64,000 nt of DNA from Terriglobia bacterium (GTDB lineage: Bacteria > Acidobacteriota > Terriglobia > Versatilivoradales > Versatilivoraceae), in NCBI GenBank assembly GCA_951813285.1, contig OX638355.1, positions 318,001-382,000 on the forward strand, read 5' to 3'. This document shows positions 42,525-51,189 of this stretch, in pieces. Position numbers and translations under genes: made by a program. A model generated the notes under the pieces. That model was not told where the DNA came from and did no database searches. It saw only the letters and a list, made by a program, of their open reading frames with translations. The stretch's first letter is position 1, and each line of letters opens with the position of its first letter.

Positions 42525-43850
42525 ATGACCACTCGACGTGCGTTTCTCAAGCAACTTGGCGCCGTTTCGGCAGTCTCGCCGCTGATGGCGAGTGCGCTGC
42601 CGGCCCGGCCTTCTCCCAAGGACAACGACGCCATGGCCCGGGCGCTCAAGGAGTTCGAGCCGCGGGGCTGGAAGCGGCACATGCTCATTCAGGGAGACGG
42701 CAAGGGAAGCTGGGTGGTTCGGAAGGCCGAGATCAATTTCCATCACTACACCCCTCCGGGCCGCCGCCCCCATCCCCTTCAGGGACAGGGAATTTGGGCC
42801 TTTGGCGTAGTTGAGATGGACAACGGCGAGATGGTCCTGCTGGCCAGTTGGGACACCGACAGTGACCAGACTCACGGGACCGACCCGACCTGTGAGGACT
42901 TCAAGGGACCCATCGCTTGCGAGAAGCTGATGATCGCCTTCAGCAGCGACAAGGGGCGAACCTGGACCAACTTCCGCCGGATCGAGGGAGGCGAAGGGCG
43001 CCCCGTGCAGTTGACCTACCTGGGCAAGGGGAACCTGATGTTTCAGACCGACCGGGTGAGTCCCATCCTGCAGTACTTCAGCAGCGACTACGGGCGGACC
43101 TGGGAGACCAACGAGCTGCCGCTTAGCTCGGACGGGAAACTATTCTCACCCTGCGACAGCAACAACCTGGTCGACCGCGATGCCGAGGGCGTCGCCGTCC
43201 GACTCGCCCAGATTGGCTACCAGTGGCCGGCGGAGCCGTCCATCGGAATGGTGCGCTGGTCCGAGGACGGTGGCCGGACCTGGGGCAAGGAGGTCGCGCC
43301 GCCCCAGTGGCAGTGGCCGGTGGAACATCGCGGACGCACCTACACCCAGGCCACCAACGAAGGCTCCCTGGTGCGCGCGGCCAACGGCTGGCTGGTGGCG
43401 GCTCTCAGGACCGATCTCCATCCCCGGATTCGGACGCTCAACAACGGGGGGCTGGCGGGTACGGTTGTGTCCATCTCCAAGGATGAGGGACTCACCTGGT
43501 CGCCGATCAAGGTGCTCTTCGAGGCGGGACGCCACCACCCCCACCTGCTACGACTGCCCAACGGCGACATCGTCATGACGGTCATCCTGAGACAGGACGT
43601 GGAAAACGGCAAGCTGGTCAGCTACCGCCGTGGCTGCGAAGCGGTGATCAGCCGCGACAACGGCCAGAGCTGGGACGTGGCCCACCGCTACATCCTGGAC
43701 GACTTCGAGTACTCCAACGGCCTTCCCCTGAGCACGGCAACCGGCCACCTCTACTCCACCCTGCTCGACGACGGCCACATCCTCACCTGCTACGGGCACT
43801 ATCCCTCCAAGGGCGCCTGCCTGATTCGCTGGAAGCCCACCGCGGCTTGA
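42525..43850 (+). CDS. Tat-exported BNR-repeat (sialidase-like) protein
   Basis: This 441-residue protein starts with a twin-arginine signal (MTTRRAFLKQLGAV). It carries Asp boxes SSDKGRTW, SSDYGRTW, SEDGGRTW, SKDEGLTW and SRDNGQSW spread over the propeller, with GRPVQLTYLGKGNLMF and NGGLAGTVVS typical of six-bladed sialidase-like folds. The FRIP-type arginine motif of GH33 was not found at the N-terminus, so it may be a different glycoside hydrolase or a lyase. AAGGAGG before ATG 42525 supports this start; a longer in-frame start at 42462 would disrupt the signal. It is convergent with the STAND gene. Confidence 0.85.
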   Translation: MTTRRAFLKQLGAVSAVSPLMASALPARPSPKDNDAMARALKEFEPRGWKRHMLIQGDGKGSWVVRKAEINFHHYTPPGRRPHPLQGQGIWAFGVVEMDNGEMVLLASWDTDSDQTHGTDPTCEDFKGPIACEKLMIAFSSDKGRTWTNFRRIEGGEGRPVQLTYLGKGNLMFQTDRVSPILQYFSSDYGRTWETNELPLSSDGKLFSPCDSNNLVDRDAEGVAVRLAQIGYQWPAEPSIGMVRWSEDGGRTWGKEVAPPQWQWPVEHRGRTYTQATNEGSLVRAANGWLVAALRTDLHPRIRTLNNGGLAGTVVSISKDEGLTWSPIKVLFEAGRHHPHLLRLPNGDIVMTVILRQDVENGKLVSYRRGCEAVISRDNGQSWDVAHRYILDDFEYSNGLPLSTATGHLYSTLLDDGHILTCYGHYPSKGACLIRWKPTAA

Positions 43851-43860
43851 GGTCGGTCGC

Positions 43861-46800
43861 TCAGCCGGAGGACGGAGGGCGCACGTCAATGACGCAGATC
43901 GAAATCTTCCGCGCCTCCTTCTCCCCCAGCGACTCCCTCAAGAGCACCTCCAGCATCTCGGGGGAACTCGGACGCTTTCCATCGCTCCGTGGCCGTTGTT
44001 TGTCCAAACCGAACCAGAAGACAACGTAAACCCCGTAGCCGCCACTGCCGGGATCGACGGCGTACTTTCCGATCAGTTGATTTTGAACGGCGCTCCAGAG
44101 TTCCCGGTCCGTGTTCTTCTTGACCTCTATCGGCACCTGGAATCCGTTGGCCGAGACTAAGATGTCGGATCGGGCTTGTCTCGCATGCTGGCCTTCGGGC
44201 TGAGCGTTCACCGGTTGGGACAATTGCGGCTTTAGCAGGGCGAGAAGTGCGTCACGGCAGGAGTTTTCGACCTTGGGTTCGCCAGGCTTGCCGTGGCTGA
44301 CCTCGTTCCAGAACAGGCGCCATTCGTTGGTATTCCTGGTCCGGATTTCAGCGGCGATGTTGCGAATTCGGTCCACGGTGAGGGCAGCGAGGTCACCCGG
44401 GTTGGCGGGCGCCCCCCGCTGCAGAACTTTGCATGCCTGTTGCAATGTCGGATGGCGGTACTCGGCATCTCGACGGATGATGCGCTGGGAGTCCAGGGCT
44501 TGAGAGAGGCGCTTGTGCCAGCGATCCAAGGCGACGTCGTCCAAGAGCGATGTTAAGGCGTCGGTGGCGCTCCTTTCAGGCTTCGATGCAAGGTTATTGG
44601 TAATGCCGGTTAGAAACATCGACACGGGGAATTCGTCCGAAATGTAACCGAAGCCCCTTAAATCGCAAGGAGGGAAACACCTCCCCAAAGTGCGAATGAT
44701 AGTCTCAAGTGTCTTGTTTTCCAGACTATCGTACGAGAAGGTCCTGGATCCATTGTCAGGACCGAAGCGATCTGCGCCATGAACACAGAACCTTGCCAGG
44801 TGCCGGATCAGCCGTTCCTTGCCCCCCAGGAATTCGGCAATGGGCTCCCGATAGGTTTCCGGAGAACAGATCAATCCGATCCCCAGCCAGCGCACCCGCT
44901 GCCCGGCATTCATTCCGGTCTTGGATAGCTTTCGTCTGGACATATCAAGAAGTTTGGATTCGGCGCCGTGTCCAATGGCGCCCCAGAGCAACTCATCCAG
45001 CGTCCACAGGTGCCGCAAGCGGCAGCGGGTCGGAAAAACTCTTAGCAGTTCACACGTTGCAATTCGCGCAAGAGCGCTATGGGTCTCGTCGTTGGCGATG
45101 TCCCAGAACCTCGGGCTCACGAATCCTTCCGCGCGCACTGCGGCTGCGGCGCACTGCACGGCGACTTCCGCAACAATGCCTGGATGGGAGTCGAGCAGTC
45201 CTTGATACCAGGCGGGCCCGTCGCTACTGGACCCCGACAAATCCGACGCCCAGCAGTGGTAACAGGCCGCGCAGGCGCGGACCCTGCAATTAGCCTTGCT
45301 CCGCAGGAACCCCGGCGAAGACGATTCACCCTCCTCCAGTCCCGCCAGCAGGGGCAAGCCGAGGTAGTGTTCCCGCTGTTTTTTGGCGAGACGGATAATC
45401 TCTCTGACGTCGGGCAGATCATGGCGGTCGATGACACCACGAAGACCATGCATTGCCGCCTTGACGGCTCCCGGTCCTCCCAAAACCCGGACGAGCGCTT
45501 CCTTTCCGCGACATTTTTCTTCTAGGTCCGGATGTTTTCCAAAGTAGACCAGCGCCAACTGATACAGCAATGCAGGCACGGCTCGATTCGAAAACAGGGC
45601 TCCCTCGTTGGAACGGACCCACTCCCGCCACGAGCGCCGGCGGCGCTCGTGCTCTTCGAGGTACTTCGCTTGTCGCCGTTTCCATTCCGCTTCTTCCGTT
45701 GACGGTTGCGACGGAGATTCCAAGTCTGCCAGGAGGTCTTCCAAGCATTCATGCTGTCGAGCATATTCCCGCAGAATCGCGACGGAAAATCCCTCTCCAG
45801 GTTCATCCGCACTGCAGATCCTGTAAGCCTCCCGGAACAAATGCTTGGCCACTTGAGGTTTGCTCTCGGCGAAGTCAACGGCCTGCTTCAGACACCAAAG
45901 GCCAAAATCAGACGGAAGCCTGGCTTCGAACAGACGCTTCCGGTTCATGAAATCGGCGTAATGCACCCGATGGTCGTCTCGACACGACTTCAGCCCCCTA
46001 AGGACAACATCCTTTTGGATCTCAGGGCGTTGTTCCAGCCACGCACGAATTCGTAGAATTATGTTGGGTGGGTCACCCCGCAAGTGGTCGAGCATACGAG
46101 CGCCAGCGCCCAGCCATTGGTAGACTCGTTCCCTTGCCACACGGTCGCCGTGCAACCGCAGGCCGCTATCCAGCAGTGCAACAGGCAGTTCCCGTAGGTA
46201 GAGGTCGTTGAGCGTCTGCTCCAAATGAGAGACTTGTTGTGCCAGCGCGTCAAGCAAGTCCGGGATTTCGCTGTCGGAGACCGTTGCAAGAAGCGTTCTT
46301 CTCCAGAATTGCCAGTAGCTGCCGGAAACGTCTTGGCCAGCACTATTCGTGAGGTAATCCCATACCTGACGAGGCCGAACTACTCTTGGATAAAGCTCTT
46401 CAAGCAGGGTTCCACAGAGGTCTCGATTGGTAGCCGTGATGCCGCTCGCCCGGATATCCGCCAGCAACGCCTGCAGTTCTCCGATTAGTGCCAGGGAACC
46501 CTTCCAGTTTCGAATGAACCCTTCAAGCGCCAACAGGCGGACTTGCTCGGGCCAGGAGTCGTCACGCACGATCCCGAGCATCTCCGGCGCGAGGCCTGCA
46601 AGCTTCTGACTCTGGCCCAGGATGAGCAGAATGAATGCCGCCTGTTCCTGTTGGGGTAGACCTCGGCCGGCGCTTCCCAGCACTTTCCGGATCTGCGCCT
46701 CTGTCTCGGCAGCGACCAGCGGAGCGAAAGCCTTGACGTGAAGGTTTGCGCGAGCAGCGATCCCAGGCTGTCGGAGAAGCGCCGCGAGCAGTGCTCGCTT

Positions 46801-47958
46801 CTCATCGGGGGCAAAGTCCCGGATGTCCCCGTAGATCGCCACGCCCGCCGCATCCTGGCTGACCAGTTCGGTCCGGACTTGCTGGCTGTGGGACGCCAAC
46901 CAAGCCGACAGCCCCCGAAGGGCCGTCACCACGGTTCCGTCGCCACCGGTCATCAGCGCCAGCACACGTCTCGCGGGTAGGCCCTTCTTGATTAGCCCTG
47001 CCAGATGCTTCGCGCCCAGAAACTCCGCGATCTGGCGGTGAACCGGGATGAAGCGTTGATCGCCGTCCGCCTTGAACAGCTTTGAGGAAAGCGCCGCACG
47101 CAGTTCCTGTGAATCTCCCTGCGCACACTCATCCAGCGTGGGGTAGTCGGAGGTTGCCGAATCCTCATCCAGAGAGTACCCGATCAAGCCAGCGATCAAC
47201 TGCAGAGCGCAAATCCGCCCGGCGGAATCGATCAGCGAATCGATCGGAACTCCGGGGTGTCTTGCGTGGCGGTGTTCCCGACTGTGCTCTCCGGCCATTT
47301 GGGCGCAGGCCAGTTCGAACGTCTCCATTCGGCTATTGGGCCAGTCCTTTCCTTGATCGACCGCCGCGACCAGCAACTCCAAACCCTTGGGATTGAAAAG
47401 AAGCCCGTCTAGACCCCGCACATGCGCCTGTGCGACGAAGGCCTTGGGGTCACTGACACCGAGGGATTCTCTCAGGATGTTTTCGATATCTGTCGGAGTA
47501 AGGGGATCCAGCCGTAACGCAGTGACCGTTGAATCCTTGGCAACAAGCTCAAGCCTTTGCCGGTCATTTTCACCAAGCCAGTCCGCCTCTCGGCACGAAA
47601 TCCGGAACCGCGGCTTGCCCAGCTGGATGAGCAGGCCGCGGATCCGGTCGAAGGGAGAGCGGACATCCGACGCTCCGGCCCGGACTTCGTCCAGCCCGTC
47701 GATGAACAGCGTCCTGCCACGCAATTTGTCCGGCGCCGATTCGTATACCAGGAAGTCCCGTGCCGAGATGAACCTGGCCTGATCGCCGAGGTCCTTGCAC
47801 TCGGCTTGGAACGAGGTAGTCTTTCCGGAGCCGGGATCGCCCAGGAGCACATAGGCTTGTACGGACCGATAGGCGCTGAGCGGCTTCGGCTCCACTTCAG
47901 GGCTTTCAGCCCCAGCTTTACCTAATTCAGTGCATGTACGCTCAACCAGCTTATTCAT
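43861..47958 (-). CDS. STAND/NACHT-like ATPase with C-terminal PD-(D/E)XK nuclease-like domain
   Basis: A 1365-residue protein. The N-terminal ATPase has Walker A LLGDPGSGKTT (about 38-48) and Walker B LFIDGLDE (about 84-91), followed by SCREADW, as in NACHT-type STAND proteins. A long alpha-helical repeat region (about 300-1150) follows, including a cysteine cluster C-x4-C-x2-C-x2-C (CRVRACAACYHC). The C-terminus carries Asp1265 (RSDILV) and the E-x-K motif IEVKK (Glu1278, Lys1280), consistent with a Mrr-like nuclease. ATG 47958 overlaps the upstream gene's stop by eight bases. The architecture suggests a sensor-effector defence protein. Avs and bNACHT proteins usually have the effector at the N-terminus, so the order is unusual. 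No homology search was possible. Confidence 0.8.
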   Translation of the reverse strand: MNKLVERTCTELGKAGAESPEVEPKPLSAYRSVQAYVLLGDPGSGKTTSFQAECKDLGDQARFISARDFLVYESAPDKLRGRTLFIDGLDEVRAGASDVRSPFDRIRGLLIQLGKPRFRISCREADWLGENDRQRLELVAKDSTVTALRLDPLTPTDIENILRESLGVSDPKAFVAQAHVRGLDGLLFNPKGLELLVAAVDQGKDWPNSRMETFELACAQMAGEHSREHRHARHPGVPIDSLIDSAGRICALQLIAGLIGYSLDEDSATSDYPTLDECAQGDSQELRAALSSKLFKADGDQRFIPVHRQIAEFLGAKHLAGLIKKGLPARRVLALMTGGDGTVVTALRGLSAWLASHSQQVRTELVSQDAAGVAIYGDIRDFAPDEKRALLAALLRQPGIAARANLHVKAFAPLVAAETEAQIRKVLGSAGRGLPQQEQAAFILLILGQSQKLAGLAPEMLGIVRDDSWPEQVRLLALEGFIRNWKGSLALIGELQALLADIRASGITATNRDLCGTLLEELYPRVVRPRQVWDYLTNSAGQDVSGSYWQFWRRTLLATVSDSEIPDLLDALAQQVSHLEQTLNDLYLRELPVALLDSGLRLHGDRVARERVYQWLGAGARMLDHLRGDPPNIILRIRAWLEQRPEIQKDVVLRGLKSCRDDHRVHYADFMNRKRLFEARLPSDFGLWCLKQAVDFAESKPQVAKHLFREAYRICSADEPGEGFSVAILREYARQHECLEDLLADLESPSQPSTEEAEWKRRQAKYLEEHERRRRSWREWVRSNEGALFSNRAVPALLYQLALVYFGKHPDLEEKCRGKEALVRVLGGPGAVKAAMHGLRGVIDRHDLPDVREIIRLAKKQREHYLGLPLLAGLEEGESSSPGFLRSKANCRVRACAACYHCWASDLSGSSSDGPAWYQGLLDSHPGIVAEVAVQCAAAAVRAEGFVSPRFWDIANDETHSALARIATCELLRVFPTRCRLRHLWTLDELLWGAIGHGAESKLLDMSRRKLSKTGMNAGQRVRWLGIGLICSPETYREPIAEFLGGKERLIRHLARFCVHGADRFGPDNGSRTFSYDSLENKTLETIIRTLGRCFPPCDLRGFGYISDEFPVSMFLTGITNNLASKPERSATDALTSLLDDVALDRWHKRLSQALDSQRIIRRDAEYRHPTLQQACKVLQRGAPANPGDLAALTVDRIRNIAAEIRTRNTNEWRLFWNEVSHGKPGEPKVENSCRDALLALLKPQLSQPVNAQPEGQHARQARSDILVSANGFQVPIEVKKNTDRELWSAVQNQLIGKYAVDPGSGGYGVYVVFWFGLDKQRPRSDGKRPSSPEMLEVLLRESLGEKEARKISICVIDVRPPSSG

Positions 47959-49207
47959 CGCTTTCGATCCACCGCCCGGCAGGCTCACTCAGGAACTCGT
48001 CAAGCGGGATGCCTTCGCCGCCCACCCGGAGGGTCTTGTGCGGGTTGTACCGCCTTCTAAACTCGTCCATACCCCTCGTTAGAAGGGCTTTCGCACCGCT
48101 CTTGACTTCAATTGCGACAACGCGCGGCCCTCGCTCCAACACGAAATCAACTTCGTCGTTTCCGTCGCGCCAGTAGTGGACACGCGTGTCGCTCGTCGCC
48201 GTATTGAACAAGTGTGCGCCGGCGGAACTCTCGACGATGCGTCCCCAGAAGCTGCGGTCATTGCGTGCTTCATGGAAGCTATATCCCGATGCAGCCGTCA
48301 TGACGGCGGTATTCAATACATTGAACTTCGGTCTTGACGCTCTGCGACGATGGCGGGATTTGTGGTAATTCGGCAAGCCGGCCAGCAAGCCTACACGTGA
48401 CAGCAAGTAGAGATAGCGAGCAAGAGTCGTGGTGTTGCCGGCATCCTGCAGGTGTCCCATGATCTTGTTGTATGCGACGATCTGGCCCGAGTAGGAACTA
48501 CCCACTTCCAGCAGTCGCCTGAGTAGGGCGGGTTTGTCGATTCGAGTCATGGCGAGGAGGTCACGTTCAATGGCTGGAGCAACAATGGCCCCAAGAATGT
48601 AGTCTCTCCACTGTTCCGGATCGCCCGTGAGGGGGGCCGCGCCCGGGTACCCTCCGAAAAAGCAGTACTCATCCAGGCTCAAGCCGAAGGCCTGAGACAC
48701 TTCTTCGTACGACCAGTGCGTGACGGGAATGGGTAGGAACCGACCGGCCAGGCTCTCGTTCAGGCCGGATTGCATGAGCAAGGGGGCTGATCCCAGCAGC
48801 ACCACTCGCAGCGGGCAGCCGCGGGCCCGGTCGGCATCCCACAGGCCCTTGACGGCACTCGACCAATCGGGCAGCTTCTGGATTTCATCCAAAGCCAGGA
48901 CAAAGCCTTGGGCGGAGCGCTCCGCCTCCAGCCTGGCGAAGTGCCACTGCCTTACCAGCCAGTCCGTGTCTCTCTCTTGCGGCTTCCGGACGTCCGTCTG
49001 GCTCGGATCGTATTCGAGGCCCGGCGGGGGATAGTCCGGTTCGTCGACTGCGAGGTAGCGGCCCGGAAGCCGGGTCTGTGCGAGCGCTTGCCGGACCATG
49101 GTGGTCTTGCCGACCTGGCGGGGCCCGAATATGGCGATGATGTGTTCAGGGGGCGATTCCAAAAGCTGGCAGATTGACCGTACCTGCGATCGTTGGAAGG
49201 GAAACAT
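47951..49207 (-). CDS. AAA ATPase with DUF4143-type C-terminal domain
   Basis: This 418-residue protein has Walker A FGPRQVGKTT and Walker B LALDEIQKLPDW, then SAPLLMQSGLNESLAGRF, the pattern of the AAA_14/DUF4143 family. The C-terminal DUF4143 domain holds a PD-(D/E)XK-like set: Asp in EVDFVLERG and Glu/Lys in VAIEVKSG. These proteins are common, often accessory, and mostly of unknown function. The start ATG 49207 lacks a Shine-Dalgarno and sits seven bases after a consensus TATAAT, so the transcript is probably leaderless. It is translationally coupled to the STAND gene (overlapping stop and start), which implies that the two act together. Confidence 0.88.
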   Translation of the reverse strand: MFPFQRSQVRSICQLLESPPEHIIAIFGPRQVGKTTMVRQALAQTRLPGRYLAVDEPDYPPPGLEYDPSQTDVRKPQERDTDWLVRQWHFARLEAERSAQGFVLALDEIQKLPDWSSAVKGLWDADRARGCPLRVVLLGSAPLLMQSGLNESLAGRFLPIPVTHWSYEEVSQAFGLSLDEYCFFGGYPGAAPLTGDPEQWRDYILGAIVAPAIERDLLAMTRIDKPALLRRLLEVGSSYSGQIVAYNKIMGHLQDAGNTTTLARYLYLLSRVGLLAGLPNYHKSRHRRRASRPKFNVLNTAVMTAASGYSFHEARNDRSFWGRIVESSAGAHLFNTATSDTRVHYWRDGNDEVDFVLERGPRVVAIEVKSGAKALLTRGMDEFRRRYNPHKTLRVGGEGIPLDEFLSEPAGRWIESDE

Positions 49208-49213
49208 ACAAAT

Positions 49214-49242
49214 ATTATACTCTATTGAGTAAATTTTCTCAG
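49214..49242 (-). promoter_or_regulatory. Promoter for a leaderless transcript, with operator-like inverted repeat
   Basis: On the minus strand TATAAT (49214-49219) ends seven bases before ATG 49207. A CTGAGA (49237-49242, four of six bases match TTGACA) lies 17 bases upstream. The expected transcription start coincides with the A of the ATG. An inverted repeat TACTC-N4-GAGTA (49218-49231) overlaps the -10/spacer region and may be a repressor site. Confidence 0.6.
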
Positions 49243-49440
49243 TACAGTTTCCAGATACTCCGGTGTGAAAAAGTGAACGCTGGCTGACCCACAACGCTCA
49301 CCCGCATTTCCCAGCGGGTTTCACATTGATCTTACCCTTTTATTTACAACTACTTAGATCCTATCCCCAAGGCCCGTCCCCAACCCACCTTGTAATGATG
49401 GGTCCGCCACTGAAAGCAGCCACCACGCGGCAGCGTCCGT

Positions 49441-49575
49441 GGGCTTCAAACTCGCGGGGTTTGGTGTTACACTGTGTCGGCATTGGTTTTCCTGCAAGAA
49501 TCTGGTTAACTCGTTCTCCAAGAGTATTTTACCGGATTCCGAGAACCGATGCTTCCTACCTCTGGTGAGATATGC
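49441..49575 (+). promoter_or_regulatory. Repeated promoter/leader element, copy B
   Basis: The second copy of the 135-base element (copy A at 19443-19577), with no gap in the alignment and 88 identical bases by my count. The promoter-like pair is TTCAAA at 49445-49450 and TACACT at 49468-49473 with 17 bases between. GGTTAACTC, CAAGAGTA, GAGAACCG and CCTACCTC follow in the same order and spacing. It lies about 90 bases before ATG 49665 of the sugar dehydrogenase-like gene. The stretch 49243-49440 holds nothing else recognised. Confidence 0.55.
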
Positions 49576-49664
49576 GAGCTGGTGGCTCTCCCGTACGGGG
49601 CCAAAGAGCAGGCCTAAAAAGTATTTTGTCCATAAAACGGCAAAGCGACCTGCCAAGCCACGGG

Positions 49665-51170
49665 ATGGATTTTCGGCGAAAGACGGGTTTTGCGAGAGAC
49701 TCGGCCATCGCTCACCCCATTCGACTCCTCTTTGCCGCTGCTTTCGTAGTCAGCGCCTCCTGCTCAGCCTTCGTATTTGGCCAGGCCAAGGACCCCCTGG
49801 ACTCCTCGAAGGTGCTGAAACTGACCACCTTCGCTACCCATTCTTCAGCCTCCTCGCCGGAAGCCGCCATCGACCTCACCCACCCAAAGGATGGGTCCGG
49901 TAGGATCTTTGTCAGCACCAACGAGGGCAGGATCCATGCCTTCTCGTCCAGCGGAAAGACTCTCGAAACCTTCCTGGATTTCAACACGGCTCAAGTTGCC
50001 GACTTTGAAGCTGCTCTGGATTTCACAACCAACGGGCTCTCCTACATGGCGTTCCATCCGGACTACGCCAGAGCCGGCGCTCCGGGAGAAGGGAAGCTTT
50101 ACACCTTCTACAAGAGCCGGATGCCGGGAACCCGCGCCCCGGACTACAGCGGAGCCGCACTTGCGACAAGGCCGGGTGACGTGCTCAGTCAGTACGTCCT
50201 CGTCGAATGGACCGTCGACAGGAACGATCCCAACCGCATCGATACCGAATCCCAACGCGAAGTGATCAGGATCGAATTCAGTGGTCCGGGCGACACCGTC
50301 CACTCGGTCGGAGAGATCAGCTTCAACCCGTTCAGCAGGCCGGGCCAGGCCGACTACGGGAATCTCTACCTCACACTGGGCGACGCCTTTGCCGGAGGGG
50401 CTTTGAAGAACTTTCAGTTCGTGCAGGACCGGGACAATCCGTTCGGCAAGGTGCTGCGCATCAACCCGCTTCAGAAGGGCGACGCCCCTTTTTCCGTCCC
50501 TTCAGACAATCCATTCCAGGATGGCGGCCCCCTGCTTGACGATGACGACAAGGTGGAAGAGATCTTCGCCTGGGGCCTGCGCTATCCCCAGAACTTCAGC
50601 TTCGCCAGGGACACTCGAAACAACCACCGCTTGATCGTATTCGACATCGGCGCCACCGACTTCGAGGAAGTCAACCTCGTGGACCTGGGCGACAACCACG
50701 GCTGGACGCGCTACCGCGGTCCGATCGAAGGGAACCCGAAAACAATACTGAACCTGCCACCCCGGTCCCGTCTCGAGTTTCCCGCTGCCGTTTACGACCA
50801 CACCATACCGGCCCTTCCCGGCGAGACTCCCGCAAAGGGAAGCGCGGCCATTACCGGTGGGTTCGTGGTCTCGGATCCTGAAGATCCGGGTTTCCAAGAG
50901 CAGCTGATCTTCGGCGACCTGGCTCGCTGTGCCTTCTTCCACGCCGACTTCGAGGAGTTGCTGGCAGCCGACGCAGCCGATACCCAGGCGCCCGTGCACG
51001 TGATGGCGGTGAGCGTCGACGGTGGTGCCCCCGGACTCTTCTGTGACGCGATCAGCAAGGATCGCGGCGATGCCCGCTTTGGCGTGGATGAGAGGGGCCG
51101 ACTCTTCCTGATCAGCAAACAGACCAACACAATCTATCTGACCAATCTGATCGCCGACCAGGCGCCCTGA
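49665..51170 (+). CDS. Exported glucose/sorbosone dehydrogenase-like beta-propeller protein
   Basis: This 501-residue protein has a signal peptide (IRLLFAAAFVVSASCSAFVFGQ) and the PQQ-dependent soluble glucose dehydrogenase/sorbosone dehydrogenase fold: LDFTTNGLSYMAFHPDY, LYLTLGDAF, FGKVLRINP, EEIFAWGLRYPQNFSF, EVNLVDLGDNHGWTRYRG, FGDLARCAFF. It would oxidise aldoses outside the cytoplasm and pass electrons to the respiratory chain; PQQ-binding residues were not checked individually. ATG 49665 has only a weak GGG ribosome site. Promoter/leader copy B precedes it. It is convergent with the symporter gene with 19 bases between. Confidence 0.85.
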   Translation: MDFRRKTGFARDSAIAHPIRLLFAAAFVVSASCSAFVFGQAKDPLDSSKVLKLTTFATHSSASSPEAAIDLTHPKDGSGRIFVSTNEGRIHAFSSSGKTLETFLDFNTAQVADFEAALDFTTNGLSYMAFHPDYARAGAPGEGKLYTFYKSRMPGTRAPDYSGAALATRPGDVLSQYVLVEWTVDRNDPNRIDTESQREVIRIEFSGPGDTVHSVGEISFNPFSRPGQADYGNLYLTLGDAFAGGALKNFQFVQDRDNPFGKVLRINPLQKGDAPFSVPSDNPFQDGGPLLDDDDKVEEIFAWGLRYPQNFSFARDTRNNHRLIVFDIGATDFEEVNLVDLGDNHGWTRYRGPIEGNPKTILNLPPRSRLEFPAAVYDHTIPALPGETPAKGSAAITGGFVVSDPEDPGFQEQLIFGDLARCAFFHADFEELLAADAADTQAPVHVMAVSVDGGAPGLFCDAISKDRGDARFGVDERGRLFLISKQTNTIYLTNLIADQAP

Positions 51171-51189
51171 CCCCAGGATGGGTGCACGG

